A DNA stretch of 64,000 nucleotides from Yponomeuta sedellus (taxonomy: Eukaryota > Arthropoda > Insecta > Lepidoptera > Yponomeutidae): assembly GCA_934045075.1 (NCBI GenBank), contig OW203722.1:21908429-21972428 (forward strand), read 5' to 3'. This document shows positions 33,284-43,582 of the stretch, piece after piece. The number at the start of each line of letters is the position of its first letter. The first letter of the stretch is position 1. The notes beneath the pieces were generated by a model, which saw only the letters and a list, made by a program, of their open reading frames with translations, made no database searches and was not told the origin of the DNA. A program made the position numbers and the translations under genes.

Positions 33284-33619
33284 GTTAGTGGAATACAGCC
33301 GTCTACCTCTGAGAGACTCTTCAATGTGGCTATTTTGTATTTTTTAGTGAATCTCGATGCTCATAGATTGTTCTATGCATTGGCCTGCAAAACTAAGTAC
33401 TCTTTTTACATTTAATTTTTTTCAAAACTGTAAAAGTCAAAATAAAAAAATAAAAAACGTTTTATAGGAAATTGTTATTTGTTATCTTTGAAACTATAGT
33501 AATAAAATTAACTTTGGTAACAAAATGTAATTCTTGTTCGAGTCCTTTTTATTTCGAAGTATATCTTGTGTACTTAAAAATTATTGTAATTTTAAAAGTG
33601 TCATACTCGGTTTTGCAGG

Positions 33620-33725
33620 CCAGTGTATTGAGGGGGTCAAATCGCGATTATTTATCAGGTAAAATGTTAACGTCGGAAATTAAGGTAATTACCTTTAACA
33701 TTATGAATTATCGCGAATAGACACG
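33620..33725. repeat. Small palindromic repeat related to the 27-28 kb arms
   Basis: TCGCGATTATTTATCAGGTA and its near-complement TTATGAATTATCGCGA flank GTTAACGTCGGAAATTAAGG. The same TCGCGATTATTTAT block is in the arms of the element at 27005-28170. Confidence 0.6.
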
Positions 33726-33884
33726 TTTGATATAATATGGCTATTTTGTGTTTGAAAATTTTTGGGTTACCCGTTTCAAACCATTTTTGTTCCTATGTCA
33801 AGTAAGCTGGTTTATTTAACGCCTGCAAATAATTTTTGAGTTTTTATTTTTCTGTACAAAATGATTTTACGGCAGGCTACTCCT

Positions 33885-33965
33885 ACTTAGATAGATAGAT
33901 AAATGAAAAATTTATTGACATTTCTAGACACACAAATACAAAAATAAGCACAATACAGCATTTAA
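33885..33965 (-). repeat. Short retroelement end after GATA repeat
   Basis: AGATAGATAGATAAATG then AATTTATTGACATTTCTAG, resembling the complement of an AATAAA-bearing 3' end like families L and M. Class uncertain. Confidence 0.4.
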
Positions 33966-34263
33966 AAAAGACAACAATACATAAAAACAATGCATAGGAA
34001 GAAAGGAAACAATAACAAATAAAAAACAATAACAAACAAAAACAATAAAAAAAAATTCCAAATTCCAAATTCTTGCCAAAAAAGATAATGAATTGCAAAA
34101 AATCCTTGTGTGAAATTTAGAGAGAATAATCTTTTCGGTGAGTGAATGCTGATACTAATATGCAACAAATAGTGACAAGAAATACTCACATTTACCTTTT
34201 TATTATTTCAGCAGCTACATAACATAATACACACTAATACTTATGGTAATATTGTAAGATTTA

Positions 34264-34445
34264 ATTCTTCTTCAGGCTATATTAGTCCAATGCTGGACAT
34301 AGCCCTCCCCTAATGAGCGCCATAGCGCAAGGTTGCGTCATCATTGGGAGGTAATGCCCATAATCCCCACGCTGGGCATGCGGGTTGAGGATCGCAGTTT
34401 GGTGGAATTGTAATGCAGGGGGCGCTGCTGCCCACCCCCCGGTTT
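34264..34445 (-). repeat. Family D repeat
   Basis: TTCTTCTTCAGGCTATATTAG through GGGTTGAGGATCGCAG to CCCACCCCCCGG: the complement of the 3' two thirds of the family. Confidence 0.85.
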
Positions 34446-34717
34446 TTGTTAAGGTTTAATTATAATTCGATTATCAAATAAAACATTCGCATTACAGTCA
34501 TTGGCATTACAGTCATCTATCATGAAACAATAATTCTTGTCAAATAAAAAAACAATTGATTATTTAGTTATTGGGATGTTACCGAATGAACTTACTAGGC
34601 TTCCAAGCCGACAATCCAATAATGTGAAGTACTTACGAAAGTTTTAGTTCAAAAATACTATGTAGTAATTTTGTGGTTTCAGAGTGATTTTCATATGTGC
34701 AATAAAGTATAAGGTTA

Positions 34718-34850
34718 GCCAGAGGTCGCGGGTTTGAGTCCCGGCATGGGCGGAATTTTTAGCCAGCCATTTTCAGGAATTTTCAAATAGATTTAAAAAA
34801 AATGTTTTTAGCACGGGTTAGTGCAGCAAAAATAATATAATAAAGTATAA
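34718..34850 (+). repeat. Family A SINE 3' half
   Basis: AGCCAGAGGTCGCGGGTTTG starts in the anticodon arm, then the B box, CCCGGCATGGGCGGAATTTT, a decayed end, and the tail TTTTTAGCACGGGTTAGTGC. Confidence 0.8.
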
Positions 34851-35094
34851 GGTTAAGTAAAATAATAGCCAACAAAAATAAAACTGTACCCATTAACAAG
34901 AGTGATATAATAGCCAACGCTTGTTCACCACACTACGGACATAATCAATCATTCTCCCTTTTCTACACAGAAGTGGTCGCTAAAGCCACCGTTACCGTTA
35001 CTAAATTACGTTTTGTCATGTAGACCTTGCATTAGATAGATGATCATGTAAACATGACATGGCAAAGGGGCATTGTCCTGAATTGGGACGATAG

Positions 35095-35260
35095 TTACAA
35101 ATTATAACATAACATAAACATGACATAAACAAAACATAAACATAACATACGCGTAATATAAACATAACATAAACAGAACATAAACATAACATAAACATTA
35201 CACAAACATAACACAAACCTAACATAAACATAACATAAAAATACATAAGCATAACAATAA
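35095..35260 (+). repeat. AACATAAACATAAC low-complexity repeat
   Basis: Irregular units of AACATAAACAT over about 165 bases. The Tyr/Cys/Met-rich minus-strand frames over it are artefacts of the repeat. Confidence 0.9.
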
Positions 35261-35267
35261 CATAATC

Positions 35268-35412
35268 TCACGCCTGTATCTAAGAGGGGTAGGCAGTCAC
35301 CAGGGACTGCCACTTGTCACGTTCCTGACAGATAATCTTCGCTTCATTTACGTTCATTAGTCGTTGCATGCACGCACGCCGGTCCCGGGTACAAATGATA
35401 CGGCGCTTTGTC
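35268..35412 (-). repeat. Family F repeat, best copy
   Basis: CTCACGCCTGTATCTAAGAG, GGTAGGCAGTCACCAGGGAC, TGCCACTTGTCACGTTCCTG, then GTTGCATGCACGCACGCC and CCCGGGTACAAATG. Other copies: 15340, 20940, 30612, 51485, 51665, 60945. Confidence 0.8.
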
Positions 35413-35539
35413 CGTAAATATCTAATAAATAAATATCTCGTGTCATAAAAATTACAGTGTTATCAGGCTCGAGAATGCTCAAAGATATTGGATAGGTAAT
35501 GCCCAGTTATATCATTGTAGTTATGTATTAGGTGAAACA

Positions 35540-35670
35540 TAATTAGGTACCTTAATTCCCGACGTTTCGGCAGCGTTGCAGTTGCCATGGTCACGGGTAG
35601 ACTGAAGTGGCGAGTACACGGATGTAAATTTACATCCGTGGGCGAGTACAGTCAATAATTGTGGGTAGTC
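35540..35670 (+). repeat. 'GACGTTTCGGCAGCGTTGC' repeat with palindromic insert
   Basis: Contains the block GACGTTTCGGCAGCGTTGCA and GTCACGGGTAGACTGAAGTG. Inside it GGCGAGTACA occurs twice (35609-35618, 35641-35650) around 22 bases that, with the last two bases of the first copy, form a perfect 24-bp palindrome (35617-35640). Confidence 0.85.
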
Positions 35671-36081
35671 ACGGTTTCCCTAATCTTTATTGCATATTTT
35701 GTGTTTCACAATAGGTCAAAGGCTGAAACGGCGAGAATAGATTAGAATACGTTTGCGGGATTGGCTAGTAAAATAATAATAATAAGTATTCTATTTATAA
35801 ATTTCGAGGCGCAATCACAGGATTGGTTAACAATAACTTTGTTGTTTGCTTTAATCTTTTATAACATATACTTAGCCACTGCGCAGGGTACTAGTAATTT
35901 TTTGATTCTTTTAATTCTATTTTTTTGCTAATAATTTTTTTTCCTACTGATTTTCTTTCTTGTGTATAATTAAATATTTTACAGTTTTTTCTTAACATAA
36001 TACCCACATTAAAGATTACGATTATCTTAACGATTATCTTGACGTAGACGTATTTTTAATTAACTTTTCTTTTCTTGTATA

Positions 36082-36240
36082 TTCTGTTAGCTTTTAGAAT
36101 ATACCTCGGCTACTATCGGATAAAATCGGATATATTGGTATAATAGAAATCAGAACTCGATCATCAGTACAAAAACCGGCGAAACTTGGCGAAAACCGAA
36201 GCCTACTCTATAGCCTGATGTATTCTAAAAGCTAACAGAC
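36082..36240. mobile_element. Compact TIR element (~160 bp)
   Basis: The outer ends are inverted: CTGTTAGCTTTTAGAATA at the left and TATTCTAAAAGCTAACAG at the right, a near-perfect pair apart from one inner base. The interior includes CCTCGGCTACTATCGGATAA. The same termini bound 25463-26106. Size and structure fit a MITE. Confidence 0.8.
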
Positions 36241-38350
36241 TATATGAAGTATTCTTATGTTATTTTTCACTATTTTTAAAATCACTGTTTCTGCATTATC
36301 TGTTTAATACTTATATTTTAATTGCTTATCAAGTTATCATAAATGTATGTTTTCACTTATTTTAATTACCGCTTCTGCACATTCTATGTAATTTACTGCG
36401 CTTTTATGCACTAAGTACAACTAATCCCAAAAATTACTGCAGTTCTTAAAAGTTATTTTGAGTGTCTGTTTCAATGTAATACTGCCCCTTAAGGCGCATT
36501 GGCGCCCTAACTGGTGCCACCAATGGAATAAAAAATATAACTTGTTTTATAATACTTTTTTTTTTTCAAAAAGTACACGTCACAAATCTTGACTACTATG
36601 ACAACAATGTTTAGAACTTATAGTCTAGAATATAGAATCAAAAACCTAGGACTTAAATCATAATCCGCCGATAACGGCCGTTTCAGCGGAAATTGATAAA
36701 GTCCTAGGATGTTGATGCTACTTTCTAGGCTGTATGCTCTAAAAATAGTAATCAAAGGTTTTTAATGTTTACATTTAGAAAAAAATAACTATAAAAAAGG
36801 TATGGTTTTTATACCATAGGTAGCGCAAGTTAACAGCCCAAAGCGCCTGAACACGAGTACATTGCTAAAAATTTTCAAAGTTGTTTCTTTATTTTTGCTT
36901 GTAATATTTTTTTCTTTTATTATTATTGTTTATACATATGTAACTATGTCTTAATTTGAAATATTTAACAATCTATTTCTGACAATGTTAATTAACCTTC
37001 TAATCTGCATTTAGAGGTAGTATAGAGTTGGTAGCTTATATCTAAGTAAAATAATACTTTAATTATAAGGGGTGTTTTTTTTGTTTCAATAAACATTTCA
37101 ACATTTTTTTCTCTTTTTCATATCCTATTTAACAATGTTCGATCAAATAAAACCCGACGCTATTAACTGGTTTTTATTTTGCTTACTTAAGATTAGGAGA
37201 CAAAATCATTACTTCTTGATAAACTAATTTGAAAAAAAATGTATCTTTTACAGGATCATTTCGTTCCTCCATTCGTTAGTCCGGGTGTTTGATCCTTTTT
37301 CTCAGGATTTTTTTTTTCTAATATTTTTTACATAATCAACTTCTTTATAATAACCAATAGGACACTGGCTTCTAAGTTCAAGAATCATGAAATTTCTGGT
37401 CTTAATGAAGGTCTCAGAAAACAAACAGTTTAGGGAAACTTGTACTTATTTCACATGGAGATGAATATAAATTTCATGTTAGACATTATGGGAGTACATG
37501 ATTTTCTACTGCAATGATAAATTAAACATCACTTGCATGCTAAGTACGCAAGTCCTAATCGCATTTAAAAATGAAAATGAAATGCATTTGTTATCCGTTC
37601 AGAATTACTAACGCACCAGCAGAATCTCTATCACAGAAAAACTTGCCTTTGTACAGATATTTCAAGTCAGTTGTGCACGTGGCCCTATGTGTGGGTAAAC
37701 CTTGTACATGTACAGTGACTTTGTGTGAGTGACAAGAGGTACAGTCGGGTACAAAATTTAAATACAGTTTAAACAAATTTTAAACAAAAAGGAATAACTG
37801 TTTTTAAGGTCTTTGTAACTTGTATTTGATAATATACGGGTTCTTATAAAAACTATTATTTGAAAATTTAATGTTTATGTAATGAACATATCATTCTGAA
37901 TCGCTACTTGAAAAATTAAATGATGAATTTTCAGAATCGATTTTTACAAAAATTCGAAATAGAGGAAATGTACTTTGATTAGATAAAATACGTGATTGAC
38001 GAGTTAAGTACATTCAATATCGTTTCTTTGTTAACAGGTATGTTTAATTTAAGTTCCAGCGTGTTATGGAATCTGTAAGTTAGCTATTAAAATGTCAATA
38101 AAATATCTGTCTTTCTCTTCGTTTATAGAATTATGATAATATCTTAATATATCTAAATTCAAAATTAACAAATATTAACCGGACTCCTTAAACATTTTCT
38201 TCGTGAAGAACTAGATATTATTGTCAACGACTGTATCCGTACGACGCCGGACGCTTTGCTCGGACGACGACTGCCACGTCACTGCCACACACATGAAAGC
38301 TAAATATTTACAAGCGCACGCACACAGCGCCGTGCGCACAACTGACTTGA
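36241..38350. other. Intron I, 2.1 kb AT-rich, nothing recognised
   Basis: The longest part of this intron without a repeat copy apart from a faint family M block near 37613-37660. No exon-like frame with splice sites. Confidence 0.5.
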
Positions 38351-38410
38351 AATATCTGTACATGTTATTTCTTATGTGATGTCCTGTTAAATGTTTCGTG
38401 TGCAATAGAG
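38351..38410 (+). repeat. Family M fragment
   Basis: TGTACATGTTATTTCTTATG, GTCCTGTTAAATGTTTCGTG and GCAATAGAGT match 51061-51178 and its reverse at 63272-63365. Confidence 0.7.
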
Positions 38411-38464
38411 TATTTAAAAAAAAGCACTTTTACCACACTAATTTACTATTAACAACAATAAACA

Positions 38465-38725
38465 CTTCTTCAGGCTATATTAGTCCACTGCTGGACAAAG
38501 CCCTCCCCTATTGTGCGCCATAGAGCAACGTTGTGCCATCATTGGGGGGTAATGCCCATAATCTCCATGCTGGGCATGCGGGTTGGGATCGCAGTTTGGT
38601 GGAATTGTACTGCAGGTGGCGCTGCTGCCCACCCCCTGGTTTGTGTCCCTTAGTCGCCTTTTACGACACCCGCGGGTAATATTTGGGTTGGTGCTATTCT
38701 CTAGGCCGACACCACACAGCAGACA
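38465..38725 (-). repeat. Family D repeat, near full length
   Basis: Complement copy from CTTCTTCAGGCTATATTAGT to GGCCGACACCACACAGCAG, including TCGCCTTTTACGACACCCG. It is the longest D copy and shows the family outside the LINE-like tail. Confidence 0.85.
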
Positions 38726-38759
38726 ATGAATACACAATAAATAAACACGTAGGTTTTTT

Positions 38760-38900
38760 CGTTAGTCTCTAGGTGTCTCGTCAGATTACCAAACCACAAG
38801 TCGTGGGTTCGATTACCACTGGGGGCCGCCGTACTCTTGTTCAAATGACCGCACTCGGGGTGCATTTCCATGTTTTTGCCTGGCTACCATAGCACAGGGT
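38760..38900 (+). repeat. Decayed tRNA-derived SINE
   Basis: A B-box-like GGGTTCGATTACCACTGGG lies at 38808-38826; A box partly recognisable (TAGGTGTCTCGTCAGA). The body shares AGCACAGGGTATCCTAG with family B. Confidence 0.55.
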
Positions 38901-39221
38901 ATCCTAGTTTGGGACTAAGACAAGTGATTGCGTTGTGTGTCAATTATTTATTTAGTCATGTTCATTGAAACAGCTTGACATAACGACTAACTAATAAATC
39001 TTACTCACTAAAATCACTGTGATTACGTGGCCTTCGAAAGTTTCCTTTTTATCAAAACACCACGCAGTTATAGTAGCACGTCTATAAGAGTTTGTCTTAG
39101 TAATTGTAAAGGACTATTGAACTATTTTTGTCCGATATTTCCACACTCCAAATAAAATTTCTTAAAACACTCCATAAATCCCAGTAGTATGTGCTGGAAA
39201 TTTTACGAAGAAAAGACGTAA
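38901..39221. other. Intron I, unassigned part
   Basis: No exon or named repeat seen. Confidence 0.45.
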
Positions 39222-39406
39222 TCTATAATATTAAAATGAATCGCTGAATGTGTTGGTAAGCGTAAATCTCGAGAGCAGCTGAATCGATTTCGCTAATTAT
39301 TTTATTAGATTATTCCTTGAAGTACGAGGATGGTTCTTACGGAGAGAAAAAAATAATAATTAAAGAATTGACGGTTAGGCGCTATGAAGTTCGCTGGGTC
39401 AGCTAG
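39222..39406 (+). mobile_element. Helitron-like non-autonomous element, copy 1 of 2
   Basis: Begins TCTATAATATTAAAATGAAT after an A and ends GGGTCAGCTAG. TC at the start, CTAG at the end and an A/T target are the usual marks of Helitrons. 185 bp, no coding capacity. It is followed with no spacer by copy 2. Confidence 0.82.
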
Positions 39407-39586
39407 TCTATAATATAAAAATGAATCCCTGAATGTGTTGGTAAACGCAAATCTCGAGAGCAGCTAAACCGATTTCGCTAATTCTTTTTTTAGAATATTC
39501 CTTGAAGCACGTGGATGGTTTTACGGAGAGAAAAAAACGAAAAAGTATCGACAGTTAGGCGATACGAAGTTCGCGGGGTCAGCTAG
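39407..39586 (+). mobile_element. Helitron-like non-autonomous element, copy 2 of 2
   Basis: Begins TCTATAATATAAAAATGAAT directly after the CTAG of copy 1 and ends GGGTCAGCTAG, followed by T. It is 180 bp and similar to copy 1 along its whole length, with several substitutions and small gaps. So two units stand head to tail with a single A/T target pair outside. Confidence 0.85.
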
Positions 39587-40121
39587 TCAAAAATCAGTGT
39601 CCAGGGCGTATGCGAAATCGTCGGTGTTACCTATACAAATAAAATTGCCAAGAAAAATTTAAAACCACTAAAGCAAATCCACAACAACCAAACGTGTTCA
39701 GTCAAGCAAGTCAGTCTGTCACACAGACTACATAGAGAGTTCTTTCGACTTTAGACTTTCAGCAAATTTTGACAGCTCGATCTGGATATTGTTTTCACAG
39801 TATACCTATATATTTTGGTCTGCTGCCTACAGAGTACTGTAACCGTCGTATGACGTCACGCAGCAGTTTGATAACAAATTTAAATTTCAGAAAATAAAAC
39901 CCATCTTTTGATTTCATTAGCTCTAACAGTGAAAATTCTGCTATTTGGATAAAAACCTCGAAATGGTTTTAGATTTAGCCTTTGTAACATATTCTTTCTT
40001 TCGCGAATTGCCTTGAATTATAACATGGTCTCTATGACCAGATTGGACATCTTCTTCTTCTTTTTCAGGCTATATTATGTAGTCCACTGCTGGACATAGC
40101 CCATCATTAACATCAAAGAAA
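39587..40121. other. Intron I, unassigned part with a family D scrap
   Basis: 40051-40105 is a family D end (TTTTTCAGGCTATATTATGT then CCACTGCTGGACATAGCCC). The rest shows no feature. Confidence 0.5.
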
Positions 40122-40512
40122 TTGGCCTTTTTGCATCTACTTAATGAGATGATTTATACAGCGTCCAGTGGTATCTTCACTCACACTAGATGGGTAAAGG
40201 GACCACTCCGACGCTGTAGTGCCTGGGACATGGTTTTATAGATGATGTAGGCTTGCCCAACACCTATACTATCCTGACAGCTTAGTCGGCCTAGCCCACA
40301 GGAAAGACTAGTCAATACGTGCGGAGCCAACAAAGCCGCGGGTTTCCTCACGATGTTTTCCTTCACCGTTAGCGTGTGGTATTGCTACTACAAATTTGCA
40401 AATGTACGTAACTTTGAAATTAAACAAAGTCATTGGTACATGCCCGCACTCGGGATCGAACCTGAGGCTCTCGCTAGCCAGTCCATGGTTCTACCCACTG
40501 AGCTACCACCGC
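40122..40512 (-). repeat. Family E SINE, full length
   Basis: Minus orientation: tRNA-like head 40512-40435 (GCGGTGGTAGCTCAGTGGG, B box GGTTCGATCCCGAG), body to GGCCAA at 40122. This copy lacks the 181-bp insertion of the 18412 copy and serves as reference for it. No clear target duplication. Confidence 0.88.
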
Positions 40513-41752
40513 CTCATGGACATCACCATAACGTAAATATCGTCATTGTGTATTTTTCGAGAATTATCTACTGAAGATCAAAAGTGAGTTGAGGCTAGTT
40601 TAAGAATATAGAACGATTTATTGGAGAGAAATAGAAGGGAGTAACATGGCTAGAGCTACCATCCCTAGCCGTGAACAGAGATTAATGGAAAGCCCTCGTG
40701 TCAGCCCCAGAAACCACGAAGGAGTAAAGGGACCAAAGACTAAGTTTGGAGTTTTTTGTCCATTTTTTCTCCAAATGATCTAAATTTTGAAATGGACACC
40801 TAGTTTGACTTGTAACGTTCACTAAGCCGCAGTATCTGCGCTACTTTGAATAAAACCTTTTCATTTCAAAGAAGAAGAAATAACCAACTAGACGTAAGTT
40901 GAGTACATAAAGATAGCGTTGAGAGGAGACTGGATATTAAAAAATTAAATGTTTACAGTTCGGCTGTATTAAAAAAAATACAATAATTTTCAGCCGACAT
41001 ACCATTGCGATTGATTGGTTGGACAAAAATTACTGACTCTAGTCGTAAGTTAGAAAACAGGACCAAGTAAGCGTGGACTCTAATGTTGTTACTGCTCTAT
41101 TACCCTTCACAACTGGGCCAAAATTGATGAAGGAATGCTGACTGAGTCTATATTAGCGAATGGGTGAAATGAGGTTAAGACAGGATTGGATTGAATTAAA
41201 AGCAAGCCGATCTAAACCGCTTCAACTGTGACCTTCCCTTGTTTGAAACCGCTAACGTTGGGAAGATAGGGTTATTTTCAGCTGAAGCCTGTTTCTTTAA
41301 GAGCGATAACTTCACTCGACTAACTGAACGAAGATAGATAGATATAAGATAGAATATTGTACACAGAAATTACATAAAAAGCTTTATCTCCAAATAAAAA
41401 ATATTACAAGCAATGCACCTAATCCAAATATATTTACTTAACTAGACTGGACTAAGCAGTTCTCGCAACGATCTGCAAAGGTATAGTATTGCGCCACAGA
41501 TTGGGATTTAATTGCGTGTTTCTAGGCGTATGCTCGGCCTGTTTCACCAGATAATAAACGTAGACAAAAAAAGGATAAAACGTGCTTGCCTGTTAAGTGT
41601 GATGTCACCAGACGTTGCTCCGAAACTAGATGAATCACTTTAGCTAGAATTGCCACCGGTAACCCTACCCGTTGGGCTACACTCGAAGACCAAAAGTAGG
41701 GTAGTCGACCCCATAGAAAAAACATATTGCTTCAATCACACTCAACCAAATC
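40513..41752. other. Intron I, last unassigned part
   Basis: About 1.2 kb without named repeat except a short GATA run at 41334-41345. No exon seen. Confidence 0.45.
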
Positions 41753-41863
41753 AACCCTTCAGTATATCCCCACTGCTGGAACACGGGTATCTTCCTGCGT
41801 CGCAGGAAAGTTAAGCCATACTCCACCACGGTAGCCAAGTCCGGATTGGTGGAGGATTCTAAG
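41753..41863 (-). repeat. Family C SINE 3' fragment next to exon J
   Basis: ATCAACCCTTCAGTATATCC, CGTCGCAGGAAAGTTAAGCC and GCCAAGTCCGGATTGGTGG are the complement of the family tail and neighbouring part. It ends 37 bases before the exon J acceptor, so most of the intron's 3' end is repeat-derived. Confidence 0.85.
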
Positions 41864-41900
41864 GTTGTCAAATGCACTTATGCAATCTGTTTTCAATCAG

Positions 41901-42029
41901 AAGCTCAAGAGGCGTGGGAGGTGAACTGGGCGCTGGGAGGAGTCCTAGGCGCGGCCTTGACCGTAGCCGTGGTGCTGTGCCTAGCGCTGATTGCGACCAG
42001 ACTCAAACATCGGGAGAGGGATTATGAAG
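41901..42029 (+). CDS. Sidestep-family exon J: transmembrane segment
   Basis: Acceptor TGTTTTCAATCAG. The first two bases complete a Glu codon, then AQEAWEVNWALGGVLGAALT and VAVVLCLALIATRLKHRERD. About 22 hydrophobic residues from LGGVLG to LIAT form one membrane helix, followed by basic residues (RLKHRER), so the C-terminus faces the cytoplasm. It ends YE plus one base before GTAATT (phase 1). The frame is open upstream into the SINE and for 12 codons past the donor, but splice phase supports these limits. Confidence 0.92.
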
Positions 42030-42189
42030 GTAATTACTATAGAAATAAAGACCATGCAAGAGCGTAAACAATTTCACAAACTGTGCACTTAATGCTTTTC
42101 TACCAAACAAGTCCACCTTTTGTGCACTTTTTTTAAAGTAAAACGAGTAAATCCTACTTTCTGTTATTACGAGTATTACATAAGTTCGT

Positions 42190-42250
42190 CGAAAGGTTAT
42201 ACTAGTCCACTACTGGACATAGCCCTCCCCTAATGAGCGCCATAGCGCCC
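42190..42250 (-). repeat. Family D end fragment
   Basis: CCACTACTGGACATAGCCCT and CCCCTAATGAGCGCCATAGC: the complement of the LINE-like 3' tail only. Confidence 0.75.
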
Positions 42251-42339
42251 TTTTACATAAGTAAAAGTTTGTAAAGATCTTTGGATGTTTGTTACTCATT
42301 TGCGCAATAACATATACTCGTAGACAAAGATCAGAATTG

Positions 42340-42537
42340 ATATATAGGATGACGCTGATGGGGGAATGTTGCCAATGACTGGGTCCCAAGCGACGGATAC
42401 TGTTAACGTGGCCGACCAAGGCGGAGATGGCGGGACGACCTCAAAAACTTTTTGCCGGGGTAGCAGCGAGTGGCCGAGGACAGAAAGAAATGGAGAGCAA
42501 AAGGGAAGACATTTGCTTATGAACAATGACAGAGCTT
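42340..42537 (+). pseudogene. RTE-like LINE, decayed C-terminal end
   Basis: One frame reads a degraded form of the element's C-terminus: RRWRDDLKNF, a stop, then VAEDRKKWRAKGK. The same stretch is better preserved at 60418-60592. Only the last ~60 codons remain, so the copy is 5' truncated and inactive. Confidence 0.7.
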
Positions 42538-42740
42538 AAATAGTCAATTTGTGTTTTTTATTTATCTATCCATTTATAAAGTATTAATAATTCTTTTATT
42601 GATCTGTGAAACACAAGTGCAAAAATATGTTGTAAGTTTAAAAAGTTGAGTTGCTATGTGCTCTACCTAAATAGGCATACAAAATATGTCCAATTAGATT
42701 ATAAGTGATATTAAATTGCAATAGTCAAATCAGACACTTG

Positions 42741-42965
42741 GCTTGAAGGGAAGACGGCCGGTGGACCAGGGCAGTATCGGAGTGGTGGCTAAGCGCCTTC
42801 CCAAAAGAAGGTTGGTAGGCAGACCACCGACACGATGGTCAGACGACATCGTGAGGGTTGCGGGTCAGAGATGGATCAGATTAGCACAGGACCGTGAGGA
42901 ATGGCGCAAAAAAAAGGAGGCCTATGCCCAGCAGTGGGTTGATGTGGGCTGATTATATAGTATAT
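42741..42965 (+). pseudogene. RTE-like LINE C-terminal end, open frame
   Basis: The 70-codon frame from 42743 reads RRLVGRPPTRWSDDIVRVAG, RWIRLAQDREEWRKKKEAYA and QQWVDVG. 'RxPTRWxDD...W...AxDRxxW...EAxxQQW' closes the polyprotein of many insect LINEs. The reverse transcriptase is missing. A GATA-rich run follows at 42957-42975. Confidence 0.8.
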
Positions 42966-43582
42966 AGATAGATAGTCAAATCAAAATTGTAATAATTCGA
43001 GGAGTTCAGAACGCAAAAATTCCTAATTAAGAAAGTACAGGCCAGGACCTAGAGTCATGTACTTAGTATAAGTTTTCATTTCGTTTAAATACTTATTACC
43101 CTCTGATACTAAGACAGGATCCAAAAGACATGGGTCTTATATTTCCCATCCTAATAGGCTACAACATTACTGGTATAAAATGAAAAATAACCTGTCTTAA
43201 ACCAAGCTTGTGAAAGTTATTTTACCTTGTAAAGACGCTAAATAAATGCAGTTAGTAAGCAAGCTAGCATCACCTAAGTATCTTGAGAGGCAACATTGAA
43301 AGTGTACACAAATTATTCACCTCGAAAAAGAAAACAAGAAACATTATAGAGCGTGGGGCGGAAACTTTTGGCAATACTTCAGGCTTATATTTTATTTTCA
43401 AAAGTAGTCTCGTTAGGGCCTTTTTCCCATAATTTCCAGACGTTAAAAAAAGTATTCTGCGCTGCGTGAATAACTTAAAAACAAAACATAATGGCCGCGA
43501 TGTTAATCACGGGGCAACAATGAGGCTACTCAGAAAAGGAAAAAGAAACACGGCAACGTGCCTACGTCATTGTTAAAGTGAC
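42966..43582. other. Intron J, unassigned part
   Basis: No exon or repeat recognised between the LINE end and the tandem array. Confidence 0.45.

Noticed and set aside
35016..35313. Membrane-protein-like frames rich in Tyr, Cys, Met and Val on the minus strand
   Set aside because: They are translations of the AACATAAACAT low-complexity repeat.
41846..42067. Independent 73-codon membrane protein
   Set aside because: The frame begins inside a SINE fragment. Splice phase and Sidestep-type sequence show that only 41901-42029 is an exon.
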